Shown here: one piece after another, positions 22,724-32,663 of the stretch
Layout of the letters: each line of letters opens with the position of its first letter
Position numbering within the stretch: position 1 is the stretch's first letter
Source of the DNA: Betaproteobacteria bacterium
GTDB taxonomy: Bacteria > Pseudomonadota > Gammaproteobacteria > Burkholderiales > Thiobacillaceae
Length of the DNA stretch: 38,909 bases
Assembly: GCA_020061585.1 (NCBI GenBank)
Contig: JAGUXX010000299.1
Span: forward strand, 1-38,909
Reading direction: 5' to 3'
Program-made: the position numbers and the translations under genes
Notes under the pieces: model-generated
What the model saw: the letters and a program-made list of their open reading frames with translations, nothing else
Told to the model about the DNA's origin: nothing
Database searches by the model: none

Positions 22724-25700
22724 TTAATCTTTGAACAGGTCCTTCAGTTCTTTCCATGTTTGCTGGATGTCCTCTACCTGTTCCAGCAGGTCCGGCTTTT
22801 CCGCCGTCGTGGTGCCGGATTCGTCGCTGGATTTGCCACTGGCCGGAGCAGGCGCCTGGCCAATGCGATCGCCGTTCCAGTTGTTGCCTTTTTCTGGCGG
22901 CGAGCTATTGCAATAACTCCAGGTGCCGATGAATTTGTCGGCCTCGAAGCTCCAGCGGATGCGGCCCCAGTGATGGCGGCCGTTCTTCGGGCTGGCGCAG
23001 CGCTGGCTGGAGCCGTTTTCGATCCAGAACCCCTCCAGCACGTTGCCGCGCATCTCGCCGACGATTTCTCCGCCATCGCTGGTGTACTTGCCGTTGATCT
23101 GATTGCCGGACTGAATCAGGGTCAGTTCGCCTTCAGTAGTCTTCCACTTGCCCGCAACGTTGCTTTCAGAAGCGGCAGTACCCGCTGCCGATTTTTTCTG
23201 CACTTCCAGCATCAGGCTGGTGCTGCCGGTTTTACCCAGGCTATCACGCACGCTGAGGCCGACCTTGTGCTGGCCGATCTTGCTCGGCGTCGCGACGGCT
23301 TGCGCGGCCTGGCCGATGGCGCCTTGCCAGACGTAGGTGTAAGGCGGTTTGCCGCCGGACACTTCGACGCGCAGGCTGACGCGCTGGCCGGGTTCCGGCG
23401 CGGCATCGTCGGCAATCAGGGTTGGAGTCGGATTGGCTGACACGGGCGGCGCATTGCTCACTTCGATGACGCTCAGGTTGATCTCGCCGCCGCCAAGCAC
23501 GATGCCATCCGCATCGCGCGCTTCGACGCGGGCGTTGATGCTGCCGGGCGCGCTGCGCGATACCGTCGGCGTCTGCGACAGGGTACTCGACAGCGTCGTG
23601 CCGTCGTTGACCGTCCAGCTCCAGCGCAAGCCGTCCGGCGCCGTCGCGGCTTGAATCTCGGCGCGTAGCGTAATCCGTTCATGCGTGACGAACGCGCCTT
23701 TCGGCACCGGCACCAGGCCACCTTTCTTCGCGTCCCAGATCATCGGCCGCGGGCCGGGTTCCACCGCGGTGACTTTGACCTGATAGATCTGGCCGGTATA
23801 GGTGGCGCTGATCTCGCCGATTTCGTCGCCGTGATAAGGCACTCGCGCCAGGGTTTTCAGCACCACCGGCTTGGCATCTTTCGCCTTGAAACTGATCTCC
23901 CGCGCATTGCTGGCGCGCTGCGTGCGGTTCGAGGTCGGCGGATCGATCCAGCGGAAGTCGACCAGGCTGTCGGCGATGCCGGGCTGGCTGCTGATCCGGG
24001 CGTTGATTTCCTGGCCGATGCGGCCCTGTCCCTCCGCCGGCGAGAACACCAGGTTGAATTTCGGCGCGATGACCTTGACCGTTTCCTGGTCGCATTCGCC
24101 CACGGTCTGGAAGCTGCCTTCGATTTTTTCCTGGATTTCGCACCACAGCTTGACCTCGCCCATGCGGTCGTAGGTGATCTGGGTTTTGCCGTCGCTGCTG
24201 GTCGGCGGCGTGAAGGTGACCAGCGGTTCGGATTGCCAGACGATCAGCTTGCCGGTTTCAACCGGCGGTGTGGCGAACTCCTGGGCCGGATTGGCGATGT
24301 ACTGCTGCTGTCGGCCGTCGGCGGCGGGGCGGGCGGCCGGTGGTGAGTTGCCGCCGCCGGCGCGTCCGCCCGAGTAATTGACGCTGCCGGAATGGCTGGT
24401 ATCGACGCAGAACGGATTGCCCGGCGTGGCGCAGGGGTCGAGCGGGTTGTTGCCGGGTTTGGCCCCGGCATTCGGGGCGACTGCCGCGACCGTTTCGCTG
24501 CCGGGCAGCGCCAGGGTAGCGCGACTGCCATAGAACACCGTCGGCTGGGCGCCTTTCAGTTTCACCCGCGCCGGACTGACCTGTAGTGTGGCGCTGCCTT
24601 CACCAGTCTTGCCGTCGGCATCGGTGGCGGTGACGCTGACTGTCCATTCACCCGCCCATCGCGGCGTCACGGCGACTCGCGCGCCACTGCCGCCGCTTGA
24701 CCAGGCAAAGCGATAGGGTGGCTTGCCGCCGCTGGCGCTGGCGTTGAGGGTGACTGATTTGCCGAAGGCGACGCTGGCCGTCGGCGCCGGCACGACCACC
24801 TTGAGCTCGGCCGCTGCGTCCTGCGCTTTCTTGCCGACCGGCAATGCCGCATTGGCGCAGCTCAGGCTGTATTTCAGGCGCGGCGTGACCGGTTTCGGGT
24901 AAGGGAAGGGCAGTTTGTATTTTTCGCTGAGCTTCTCCACCGATTCGAACCAGGCCCGGTAGCCGCCGAAGCCGGCGCTGTGCAGCAGATGCACGGCGTC
25001 GCCGAGTTCGCGTTTGGTGGTGCTGATCAGTTTCACTTCCTGCCAATGCTGCGCCGGCCAGGTGCCGACACAACTCTCTTCGAACTTGCGGCCTTCGTTC
25101 CGGCAGCGCTCGCTGCGTTTTCTGGTGTCCTCGTTCGGATTGCCGCTGTCCCAGCAGCGCCGTTCGACTTCGTTGCGCTGGTTTTCGACTTGCTGCATCA
25201 GCTTTTCCCAGACGACCGAGTCGATGTGATCAAGCGCGTCGATATACGGCCGCCAGGCCAGCGCCCAGTCGATGCGCGCGTTCTTCAGGGTTTTCAGCGC
25301 GTCGCCCAGGGCATCGATGTTGGCTTGCCAGGCGACCACGTTGTTCATCTTCAGATCGCTGTTCTTCTCGGCATCGAGGCGATCGACCAGGCGTTTCCAG
25401 TCGTGCGCGGCGAGCGCTGTCGCGATGAACGGCGCCAGCTTGGCATCGGTTTTCTGCTCCGCCTGGGTCACCGTGATGGCGCGTGAGGTTTCGCCGAGTT
25501 TTTTCTCGGCCTTGCCTTGCTTGACCACGGCGCTGAGGCCGAGCGTGTAGATGCGCGCCCGATCCGCCTTCAAGGTGTATTTTTCGGCACGCCCGGCGGC
25601 CACGCCATCCAGACTCCAGCGCAGCTGGAGATTGGCGCGGGCGCGGTCTTCCGCCTTGACGATGCGGGCGCTGAAGCTGGCGCTGTCGCCCAATTTGAGC

Positions 25701-28700
25701 TCGCCGGGACCGACGATTTCCAGTTGCACCGCCTGACCCGCCAGCGCCAGTTGCGCCAGATAATCCTTGTAGGCTCGACTGCGCGCGCCAAGCGCGGCCT
25801 GTATCTCCGGCGCGCACTGGCTGGCCGAGCGTTCGCCGCAATCGTCGAGCAGGTGTTCCCACTCGAACGCGTATTGAGCGAGCTGTTTCAGATGCGCCTG
25901 GTCCTTCGCGACATCCACCGGGCGTTGCAGCGTGTCGGCCAGTTCGCGGCGCAGCAATTCGTCGCGGCGTTGGTGCGCCGCCAGTGTCGTCTCGGCCAGC
26001 GTCACATCGGTGACCGGGTCGCCGGACAGGCGCGGCGCCGCCGAGGCGCTGCCGAGCAGCAGGTTCTTCATCGGCCGGGTTTGTACGGCGGCATAGTCGG
26101 CGCCGGCGGCATGCCAGGTATCCAGAATGATCTGCTTGCGCAGATTGTCGACGCGCTCGTAAGCCTTCAGATATTTGTCGAACAGCAGGCCGACGGCATA
26201 GGGGTTTTCGCCGGACCAGAAACTCGAATTCTGACGAATCTCGAACCGGACTTTCGCCAGCAGGCCCTTGTTCTTGCCGAGATCGGCGTCGCCCAGCCCG
26301 AGGTCGGACTCGATCTTGCGGATGCGGGCTTCCAGTTCCGGCGATTGCACCGACCTGGCCGCCGATTCCAGCATGTCCGCCATCGCCAGCCAGATCGTCT
26401 GGTTCAGGTTGTCTTCCATTTTTTGCAGCGCCGCCGCGCGCTCGCCGGCGTAGCCGTCGTTCGGCGTCTTGTCGGCCTTGGCCTTGAACTGTTCCAGCAT
26501 CGTCGTGGCATAGCGCACGTCTTCGCTGTGGGCGAAGAAGCGTCGCAGTTTCGACAGCTTGTCTTCGTAGCGGCCGAACTTGTCGTCCTGCCTGGGCGCC
26601 AGCGACGCCCAATAGCGGAAGTTGGGCGAGGTGAAGAAGGTGCTGTCGGCACGCGTGAACAAATCGACTATCGCCTGCCGGTTGCCGGGCGGAATCGAGG
26701 CGCTGTCGATTTCCTTGCCGATCAGGTTGCGCAGGCTGAAGCCGGTGATGCGGCCCTGGGTGTCGAATTCGGTGATGTCCAGGATGCGGTTCATCGCGGC
26801 GTAAAACTCGGCGTCGCGGATCGCCACATCGGCGCGCTGCAGTTGCTGACTGACCATGTAGGTCTGACCGGCGAACGGGAAATAGACGAATACCACGGCC
26901 ATGCCGAGCGGCTTCGGCGAACCGCTGCGCAAGCTGTCATACACCGCCAGCGGAATCTGCAGGCTGGGAAATTTCTCCTGCAGGCCGATGCGGCCCATCG
27001 CCAGCGAGGCGTTCCACAGGGCTTCGCTGGCATCCTTGCTGTCCAGATAGGCGTCGTAGACGGCGAACGCGTTGTCCGCCCAATCCATCGTCTTCATCAG
27101 GCCGGAGCCGGCGCTGGTCTTGCTCAATTGCTGGTTGAGCTGCTGCACGGCGTCGTAGACCTGAGCGCCATTCGGATATTTGCGCCGGGATTGCTCGACG
27201 AATTGGTCGATCGCCTGGTCGGCCCAGCCCAGTTTGCGCAGATAGCCTTTCAGCTTGAGATAGCTGTCGGACATCATGACGCGGTCGATCACCGAATCGG
27301 ACAACTTGTAGGACTCGCTCAGCAGGCTGTGCAGTTCCTTTGCCCGCGCCTCCAGTTCGGCCGGCGGCAGCTTGCCTTCGCGCACATCCCGGGTCAGCTC
27401 CAGGGCCTGGCGCATGATTTCCGGCGGCTGGCCGGCGCTGTCACGGAAGGCGCGCAATTCGGTGTCCAGGTCTTGCCACAGTTTGTCGAGCGCGGTTTGG
27501 CGCGCGTCGTCCTGCTTGATGCCGGCTACCGTATTGAGGCGGAAGGCCAATGCGCGGGCGGCGTTGTCGTGCATCGCGATCTCGGCATGATGGGTCAGCC
27601 GGTCGGTGACCGCATCGACGTTGTCGGCGGTGATCGCCTCGCCGGCCAGCGCTTCGAGCAGCGCCGCGACTTTTTCCGGGTTGTTTTTGTGGGCGATGAT
27701 CTGTTCGGCAAACCGGGCCAGCGCCGGGTTGTTTTCGCTGTACGGGTTGAAGCCGCTGCCGGCGATCGCCTTCTTGCTCATGAAATAACTGCGCTCGGCG
27801 TACTTCAGCATCTTGATCAGCTTCTGACCACGGCTGTAGGGACCGTGTTCGATGTCGTGGATGCCGTGGCGCAGCATTTCCAGCGACAGCATCGGCTCCT
27901 TGGTCAGGTCCATCTTCGGGTAATCCACTTCGGGCGCCACATCCTTGAATTGGCCGGCCTCAAGTTTGCGCAGCGCGACTTCCCAGAACAGTTGCGAGCC
28001 GGGCTTCTCGACCATGCGTATCCTGGGTTGGCCGTTGGCGTCGAGCACCAGGCTGCCGTCGGCATTTTTTTCGACCTTGATCAGTTTCCATTTCGACCGC
28101 TTGAGCATGTCCAGTTCGGCGAAGGTTTTGCCCCAGTCGCCGATGAATACGTCTGGTGTAGCCTGGCCGTGGGCGGTGAGCAGGGTATCGGCGCGCAACA
28201 TGGTCTGGCCGCTGCGCTGGTTCAGCTTGTCCTGGAAGCGGTCGACGATCCAACGGTTCAGATCGGGGTCGATGGAGACGCTGGAAAAGTCGATGTCGGC
28301 CTCGAAACCCAGGCCGGACAGCTGCATCTTCACCCACGAGCCGATATCGATCTCGCCCAGCACGGCGGCGTCGGGGTTTTGTTTGAAGGTGTCCTGCAGG
28401 GTTTCCAGCCACAACTGCTGCACCAGGCTGGCGCGGCCAAACATCAGTGCCCGTTCGGTGGCGAGAAAGCTATCGTCCCAGGCGCCCTGGCCGGGAAACA
28501 GCGGATGCCCGCCGCCGCCGGCGATCTTGTAGCTGTCCTTGAATTTCTGCAGATCGCCCAGGCCCAGGCCCATGTCGGCCAGGTCGCGCAGGAAGGCTGC
28601 GCTGATCTGTTGCAGCCTGCGCTCGCTCTTTTCGCCCAGTTGCGGTTTGCCGGATTCATTGGCGCCGCGCCCGAACAGCTCACGGATGCCGCCCAGTTCC

Positions 28701-29134
28701 GCCTCGTAACGCCTGAGCAGGTCGCCGATGCGCCGCATCTCGGCCGCGTCGAGCTGGCCGCTGGCGCTCTGCCCCGGCTCGGTTTGAGGCGTGATCACGC
28801 CCGGTTTCGCCTTGCTGTCGCTGACGTTGATCACGGTCCTGTAAGTCTTGCCGTTGATCTTCACCTTGACCGTGCCATGGCCCGCCCGCACGCCCTTCAG
28901 CCTGGCCTGATCCGAATCGCTGTCCAGCAACTTCAAACCGGCATCGGCGGACCAGTGGGTCACCACGGCGATCATCGGCTTGCCGGCAATCCGCACCGTC
29001 ACCTCGTCGCCGATGCCGATTTCGCTTCTCTCCGGCTTCAGCGATGCGCCCAGGGCAGGCAGGGCAAGCAGGCAGACAATCAACAGACTCCAAAAAGGGA
29101 GCCGAAACAAGCGGGGCCAGGAGTGCGCCATCAT
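22724..29134 (-). CDS. Giant exported multidomain protein of unknown function (2136 aa)
   Basis: A signal peptide (about 1-30; WSLLIVCLLALPALGA) is followed by a Big-like beta domain (31-105), then about 1000 mostly helical residues (130-1130) without repeats I can name. An Ig-like domain (about 1136-1226) and a second helical part with a Cys cluster (about 1320-1360) come next. PKD/SprB-like domains with the telltale GGKPPYRFAWSS and GGKPPYTYVWQG lie at about 1445-1525 and 1925-1978, separated by a Gly/Pro/Ala-rich low-complexity stretch (about 1575-1615) and two more Ig-like domains. Near the C-terminus (about 1990-2075) is a small barrel-like domain of the GKW..L.L.QSGN...G.Y..GG...G...GN.L.G.W type. 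The tail is charged and helical. No membrane anchor, LPXTG, autotransporter barrel or T1SS repeat is seen. GGAG precedes tandem ATGs at 29134 and 29131. It appears monocistronic. Confidence 0.85.
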   Translation of the reverse strand: MMAHSWPRLFRLPFWSLLIVCLLALPALGASLKPERSEIGIGDEVTVRIAGKPMIAVVTHWSADAGLKLLDSDSDQARLKGVRAGHGTVKVKINGKTYRTVINVSDSKAKPGVITPQTEPGQSASGQLDAAEMRRIGDLLRRYEAELGGIRELFGRGANESGKPQLGEKSERRLQQISAAFLRDLADMGLGLGDLQKFKDSYKIAGGGGHPLFPGQGAWDDSFLATERALMFGRASLVQQLWLETLQDTFKQNPDAAVLGEIDIGSWVKMQLSGLGFEADIDFSSVSIDPDLNRWIVDRFQDKLNQRSGQTMLRADTLLTAHGQATPDVFIGDWGKTFAELDMLKRSKWKLIKVEKNADGSLVLDANGQPRIRMVEKPGSQLFWEVALRKLEAGQFKDVAPEVDYPKMDLTKEPMLSLEMLRHGIHDIEHGPYSRGQKLIKMLKYAERSYFMSKKAIAGSGFNPYSENNPALARFAEQIIAHKNNPEKVAALLEALAGEAITADNVDAVTDRLTHHAEIAMHDNAARALAFRLNTVAGIKQDDARQTALDKLWQDLDTELRAFRDSAGQPPEIMRQALELTRDVREGKLPPAELEARAKELHSLLSESYKLSDSVIDRVMMSDSYLKLKGYLRKLGWADQAIDQFVEQSRRKYPNGAQVYDAVQQLNQQLSKTSAGSGLMKTMDWADNAFAVYDAYLDSKDASEALWNASLAMGRIGLQEKFPSLQIPLAVYDSLRSGSPKPLGMAVVFVYFPFAGQTYMVSQQLQRADVAIRDAEFYAAMNRILDITEFDTQGRITGFSLRNLIGKEIDSASIPPGNRQAIVDLFTRADSTFFTSPNFRYWASLAPRQDDKFGRYEDKLSKLRRFFAHSEDVRYATTMLEQFKAKADKTPNDGYAGERAAALQKMEDNLNQTIWLAMADMLESAARSVQSPELEARIRKIESDLGLGDADLGKNKGLLAKVRFEIRQNSSFWSGENPYAVGLLFDKYLKAYERVDNLRKQIILDTWHAAGADYAAVQTRPMKNLLLGSASAAPRLSGDPVTDVTLAETTLAAHQRRDELLRRELADTLQRPVDVAKDQAHLKQLAQYAFEWEHLLDDCGERSASQCAPEIQAALGARSRAYKDYLAQLALAGQAVQLEIVGPGELKLGDSASFSARIVKAEDRARANLQLRWSLDGVAAGRAEKYTLKADRARIYTLGLSAVVKQGKAEKKLGETSRAITVTQAEQKTDAKLAPFIATALAAHDWKRLVDRLDAEKNSDLKMNNVVAWQANIDALGDALKTLKNARIDWALAWRPYIDALDHIDSVVWEKLMQQVENQRNEVERRCWDSGNPNEDTRKRSERCRNEGRKFEESCVGTWPAQHWQEVKLISTTKRELGDAVHLLHSAGFGGYRAWFESVEKLSEKYKLPFPYPKPVTPRLKYSLSCANAALPVGKKAQDAAAELKVVVPAPTASVAFGKSVTLNASASGGKPPYRFAWSSGGSGARVAVTPRWAGEWTVSVTATDADGKTGEGSATLQVSPARVKLKGAQPTVFYGSRATLALPGSETVAAVAPNAGAKPGNNPLDPCATPGNPFCVDTSHSGSVNYSGGRAGGGNSPPAARPAADGRQQQYIANPAQEFATPPVETGKLIVWQSEPLVTFTPPTSSDGKTQITYDRMGEVKLWCEIQEKIEGSFQTVGECDQETVKVIAPKFNLVFSPAEGQGRIGQEINARISSQPGIADSLVDFRWIDPPTSNRTQRASNAREISFKAKDAKPVVLKTLARVPYHGDEIGEISATYTGQIYQVKVTAVEPGPRPMIWDAKKGGLVPVPKGAFVTHERITLRAEIQAATAPDGLRWSWTVNDGTTLSSTLSQTPTVSRSAPGSINARVEARDADGIVLGGGEINLSVIEVSNAPPVSANPTPTLIADDAAPEPGQRVSLRVEVSGGKPPYTYVWQGAIGQAAQAVATPSKIGQHKVGLSVRDSLGKTGSTSLMLEVQKKSAAGTAASESNVAGKWKTTEGELTLIQSGNQINGKYTSDGGEIVGEMRGNVLEGFWIENGSSQRCASPKNGRHHWGRIRWSFEADKFIGTWSYCNSSPPEKGNNWNGDRIGQAPAPASGKSSDESGTTTAEKPDLLEQVEDIQQTWKELKDLFKD

Positions 29135-29306
29135 TTTTCTCCAGTTCAGGTCGGCAGGTCAGGACATGGCCCTGACGCGCCGATCAAAAGATACGTCTAT
29201 CCAATTTAGTCTTCTGGCTGGGATTGGACAAACCCAGAGGAAAACCCCGGGGCAATCGCATTGGCGTAACAGTGGGTCGATAAACGCGATAAATTCAAAA
29301 AAAACC

Positions 29307-29389
29307 GTCACCCCGGCGTATGCCTGGGTCCAGAAATTGTTGATTTTATTGACCCAACTGCGCTGGACCCCGGCCTTCGCCGGGGTGAC
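29307..29389. repeat. Inverted pair of 27-bp GTCA..CCAG palindromic units, upstream of glyQ
   Basis: Unit 1 (29307-29333) starts GTCACCCCGGCG and ends GGGTCCAG. Unit 2 (29363-29389) is the inverse, starting CTGGACCCCGGC and ending GCCGGGGTGAC. Each unit is itself a palindrome around a 4-nt loop, though unit 1 has mismatches. The spacer is 29 nt. A second pair of the same family lies after glyQ. Similar short palindromes are dispersed in many proteobacterial genomes. Confidence 0.75.
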
Positions 29390-29456
29390 AAAATGTTTTT
29401 CGACACCCCGATAAACGGGAAACCGGCGCGGGTCGTATCCGGCGGAACGGTACGGT

Positions 29457-29462
29457 TAGAAT
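29457..29462 (+). promoter_or_regulatory. Possible glyQ -10 hexamer TAGAAT
   Basis: TAGAAT lies 30 nt before the glyQ ATG, which would give a short leader. No recognisable -35 hexamer lies 16-18 bp upstream, so support is weak. Confidence 0.3.
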
Positions 29463-29491
29463 TCGCACTCTTTTCAACGCGTTTCGACACC

Positions 29492-30409
29492 ATGCCCGCT
29501 TTTCAGGACATCATTCTCACGCTCCAGCGTTTCTGGGGCGAACAGGGCTGCACCCTGCTGCAACCCTACGATCTCGAAGTCGGCGCCGGCACCAGCCATA
29601 CCGCCACCTTTCTGCGCTCGCTCGGGCCGGAACCCTGGAAAGCCGCTTACGTGCAGCCGTCGCGGCGACCCAAGGACGGCCGTTACGGCGAGAACCCGAA
29701 CCGCTTGCAGCACTACTACCAGTTCCAGGTGGTGCTGAAGCCGGCTCCGGAAAACATCCTGGAGCTGTATCTCGGCTCGCTCGAAGCGCTCGGTTTCGAC
29801 CTCAAACAGAACGACATCCGCTTCGTCGAGGACGACTGGGAAAACCCGACGCTGGGCGCCTGGGGCCTGGGCTGGGAAGTCTGGCTGAACGGCATGGAAG
29901 TCACCCAGTTCACCTATTTCCAGCAGGTCGGCGGCATCAATTGCAAACCGATCACCGGTGAAATCACCTACGGCCTGGAACGCCTGGCGATGTATCTGCA
30001 AGGCGTCGACAACGTGTTCGATCTGGAATATTCGCCCGGCGTCAGCTATGGCGACGTGTTCCACCAGAACGAGGTCGAACAATCGACCTACAACTTCGAA
30101 CACAGCGACGTCGAATTCCTGCTCACCGCGTTCAACGCCTACGAGAAACAGGCGAAAAACCTGATGGACAACAAACTCGCGCTGCCGGCCTATGAACAGG
30201 TGCTGAAAGCCGGCCATACCTTCAACCTGCTCGACGCGCGCGGCGCCATATCGGTCACCGAACGCGCCGCCTACATCGGCCGCATCCGCAACCTGGCGCG
30301 CAGTGTCGCGCAGAGCTACCTTGATTCGCGGGCGCGTCTCGGCTTCCCGATGGCGCCGAAGGAATGGGCGGAAGAAGTATTGGCGCAGATCGAGAAAAAG
30401 GCGGCGTAA
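29492..30409 (+). CDS. glyQ: Glycyl-tRNA synthetase alpha subunit
   Basis: The product is 305 residues (E. coli 303). It is the catalytic subunit of the alpha2beta2 glycyl-tRNA synthetase. The start [20 protein letters not shown] is diagnostic. Family hallmarks are [32 protein letters not shown] in two parts (YVQPSRRP and [10 protein letters not shown]), and [12 protein letters not shown] from class II motif 3. ATG 29492 is chosen to match family length. glyS follows after 109 nt, which hold a repeat pair. The two subunits are needed together. Confidence 0.98.
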   Translation: MPAFQDIILTLQRFWGEQGCTLLQPYDLEVGAGTSHTATFLRSLGPEPWKAAYVQPSRRPKDGRYGENPNRLQHYYQFQVVLKPAPENILELYLGSLEALGFDLKQNDIRFVEDDWENPTLGAWGLGWEVWLNGMEVTQFTYFQQVGGINCKPITGEITYGLERLAMYLQGVDNVFDLEYSPGVSYGDVFHQNEVEQSTYNFEHSDVEFLLTAFNAYEKQAKNLMDNKLALPAYEQVLKAGHTFNLLDARGAISVTERAAYIGRIRNLARSVAQSYLDSRARLGFPMAPKEWAEEVLAQIEKKAA

Positions 30410-30430
30410 GCCGTGTCAGCAAACCATACC

Positions 30431-30495
30431 GTCATTCCGGCGCATGCCGGAATCCAGCCGTCCACGACCTGGACCCCGGCCTGCGCCGGGGTGAC
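30431..30495. repeat. Inverted pair of 27-bp GTCA..CCAG palindromic units in the glyQ/glyS gap
   Basis: Unit 1 (30431-30457) contains the perfect hairpin ATTCCGGC-GCAT-GCCGGAAT between GTC and CCAG. Unit 2 (30469-30495) is inverted and contains ACCCCGGC-CTGC-GCCGGGGT. The spacer is 11 nt. The pair ends 23 nt before the glyS start codon, so it would be transcribed inside the glyQS message and could form a strong RNA hairpin there. Confidence 0.8.
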
Positions 30496-30518
30496 GGGTC
30501 AAATAGAGCTTTCCGCAT

Positions 30519-32639
30519 ATGAGTACGCATAACCTGCTGGTTGAACTGTTTGTTGAAGAACTGCCGCCGAAGGCGCTGAAGAAACTCGGCGAGGCATTTG
30601 CCCAGACGCTGGCCGATTCATTGAAAGCGCAAGGCCTGACCGACGTGGGCAGCGTGGTCACGCCGTACGCCTCGCCGCGCCGACTGGCCGCCCACATCAC
30701 CCAGGTTGCCGTGCGCGCCGCCGACAAGCCGGTTTGTACCAAGCTGATGCCGGCCAGCGTGGCGCTGAATGGCGAAGGCCAGGCAACGCCGGCCTTGCTG
30801 AAAAAGTTGGCGTCGATGGGACTGGATGTTTCGGTGCTGCCGCAACTCAAGCGGATGCCGGACGGCAAGGCGGAAGCGCTGTTTTTCGACACCGTCGCTT
30901 CCGGTGTTGAACTGGCCGCCGGCTTGCAGAAGGCGCTGGACGAAGCGCTGGCCAAGTTGCCGATTCCTAAGGTGATGACCTATCAACTGGCCGATGGCTG
31001 GAGCACGGTCAACTTCGTGCGTCCGGCGCATGCGCTGATCGCCTTGCATGGCGCGGAAGTGGTGCCGATTTCGACGCTCGGCTTGAACGCCGGTCGCGAA
31101 ACCCAAGGCCATCGTTTCGAGGCGCTGAAGCATCCTTTGCGGATCGACAATGCCGACAGCTACGCCGCTCAGATGCGGGACGAAGGCGCGGTGATTGCAG
31201 GCTTCGCCGATCGTCGCGCGGAAATCGAACGCCAGTTGCAGGTCGCGGCGGAAAAAATTGGTGGCGGGGTGCGGCCGTTGCATGACGACGCCTTGCTGGA
31301 TGAAGTCACCGCGCTGGTCGAACGGCCGAATGTGCTGCTTTGCCGGTTCGAGGCGGAGTTCCTGCAAGTGCCGCAGGAATGCCTGATCCTGACCATGAAG
31401 GCGAACCAGAAATATTTCCCGCTGCTGGACAACGCGGGGAAGCTGAGCAACCAGTTCCTGATCGTCTCCAACATCTCGCCGGCCGACCCGTCGGCGGTGA
31501 TCGGCGGCAACGAGCGGGTGGTGCGGCCGCGTCTGGCCGACGCCAAGTTCTTTTACGACCAGGATCGCAAGAAGCCGCTGGCGGCGCGCGTCGAACTGCT
31601 GGACAACGTGGTCTACCACAACAAGCTGGGCTCGCAGGGCGCGCGCGTCAAACGCCTGAGCAAGCTGGCCGCCGCCATCGCCCGTGAACTCGGCGCCGAT
31701 GCTGATCTGGCGGCGCGCGCGGCGATGCTGGCCAAGGCCGATCTGATCACCGACATGGTCGGTGAATTTCCCGAACTGCAAGGCGTCATGGGACGCTATT
31801 ACGCGTTGCATGACGGCGAGGACGGCCGCGTCGCCGATGCGATACGCGATCACTATCTGCCGCGTTTCGCCGGCGACCGCCTGGCCGAAGACCACATCGC
31901 GCTGGCGGTGGCGATGGCGGAACGCCTGGATACCCTGGTCGGCATCTTCGGCATCGGCCTGACGCCCAGCGGCGACAAGGATCCGTTCGCCTTGCGCCGC
32001 GCCGCGCTGGGGGTGTTGCGGATGCTGATGGAACGCGCCTTGCCGCTCGACCTGATGAACTTGCTGGACTTGGCGCGGGCGCGGTTCGCCGACGAACAGG
32101 TGGCCAGCAGCGTCGCGCTGGATGTGTTCCAGTTCATGATGGACCGTCTGCGCGTCCTGCTCAAAGACCCGTTGAAGGACCAAGCCGCCGCCGGTGACCA
32201 GGTTGAAGCGGTGGTCAGTCAGAACCCGACCCGCATCGATCGGGTGCCGGCGCGGCTGGCGGCGGTGGCGGCGTTCGCTTGCCTGCCGGAAGCCGAGGCG
32301 CTGGCCGCCGCCAACAAGCGGATACAGAACATACTGCGCAAAGCCGAAACCAGCGGCGCCGTGGTCGATGTCGCGCTGTTCCAGGAGGAAGCCGAACGCG
32401 TTCTGTACGCCGCCGTGAGCGCGTTGCGCCCGGAAGTCGAGACCGCGCTCGCCAATCTCGACTACACCGGCGCGCTGATGCGGTTGTCCAGCTTGCGCGC
32501 GCCGGTGGACGGCTTTTTCGACAGCGTCATGGTGATGGCCGAGGCGCCGCTGGTGCGCGCCAACCGTCTAGGCTTGCTCGGCAGTCTGGCGGAATTGCTG
32601 AATTGCGTCGCCGACATCAGCCAGTTGTCCGGCAAGTAA
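30519..32639 (+). CDS. glyS: Glycyl-tRNA synthetase beta subunit
   Basis: The product is 706 residues (E. coli 689). The beta subunit binds tRNA-Gly and is required for activity of the tetramer. The start LLVELFVEELPPKAL is diagnostic. TPYASPRRLA, MTYQLADGWSTVNFVRPAH (partly shown), LTMKANQKYFP and GIGLTPSGDKDPFALRRAALG (here GDKDPFALRRAALG) are conserved family segments. The C-terminal helical anticodon-binding part ends with a region around RLSSLRAPVDGFFDSVMV. The upstream Shine-Dalgarno match is weak. Confidence 0.98.
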   Translation: MSTHNLLVELFVEELPPKALKKLGEAFAQTLADSLKAQGLTDVGSVVTPYASPRRLAAHITQVAVRAADKPVCTKLMPASVALNGEGQATPALLKKLASMGLDVSVLPQLKRMPDGKAEALFFDTVASGVELAAGLQKALDEALAKLPIPKVMTYQLADGWSTVNFVRPAHALIALHGAEVVPISTLGLNAGRETQGHRFEALKHPLRIDNADSYAAQMRDEGAVIAGFADRRAEIERQLQVAAEKIGGGVRPLHDDALLDEVTALVERPNVLLCRFEAEFLQVPQECLILTMKANQKYFPLLDNAGKLSNQFLIVSNISPADPSAVIGGNERVVRPRLADAKFFYDQDRKKPLAARVELLDNVVYHNKLGSQGARVKRLSKLAAAIARELGADADLAARAAMLAKADLITDMVGEFPELQGVMGRYYALHDGEDGRVADAIRDHYLPRFAGDRLAEDHIALAVAMAERLDTLVGIFGIGLTPSGDKDPFALRRAALGVLRMLMERALPLDLMNLLDLARARFADEQVASSVALDVFQFMMDRLRVLLKDPLKDQAAAGDQVEAVVSQNPTRIDRVPARLAAVAAFACLPEAEALAAANKRIQNILRKAETSGAVVDVALFQEEAERVLYAAVSALRPEVETALANLDYTGALMRLSSLRAPVDGFFDSVMVMAEAPLVRANRLGLLGSLAELLNCVADISQLSGK

Positions 32640-32663
32640 GACCGGCCGGGACGCGGTCCGCCC

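Larger units (their letters stand above)
29135..29491. other. Divergent intergenic region between the giant gene and glyQ
   Basis: This 357-nt gap must carry the promoters of both divergent genes. It contains an AT-rich stretch at about 29280-29306, one palindrome pair (29307-29389), and a TAGAAT hexamer 30 nt before glyQ. A frame open from 29393 into glyQ is not credible as coding because it has no ribosome binding site and exceeds the normal GlyQ length. Confidence 0.6.

Noticed and set aside
25517-29209. Plus-strand open frame of 1230 codons opposite the giant gene
   Set aside because: It mirrors the codon pattern of the giant gene, has an Arg/Gln/His-skewed composition and no start signals. 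The minus-strand frame has a signal peptide, a ribosome binding site and recognisable domains.
29393-29491. N-terminal extension of GlyQ
   Set aside because: It would exceed the family length and begins just after the palindrome pair; the internal ATG gives the standard GlyQ start.
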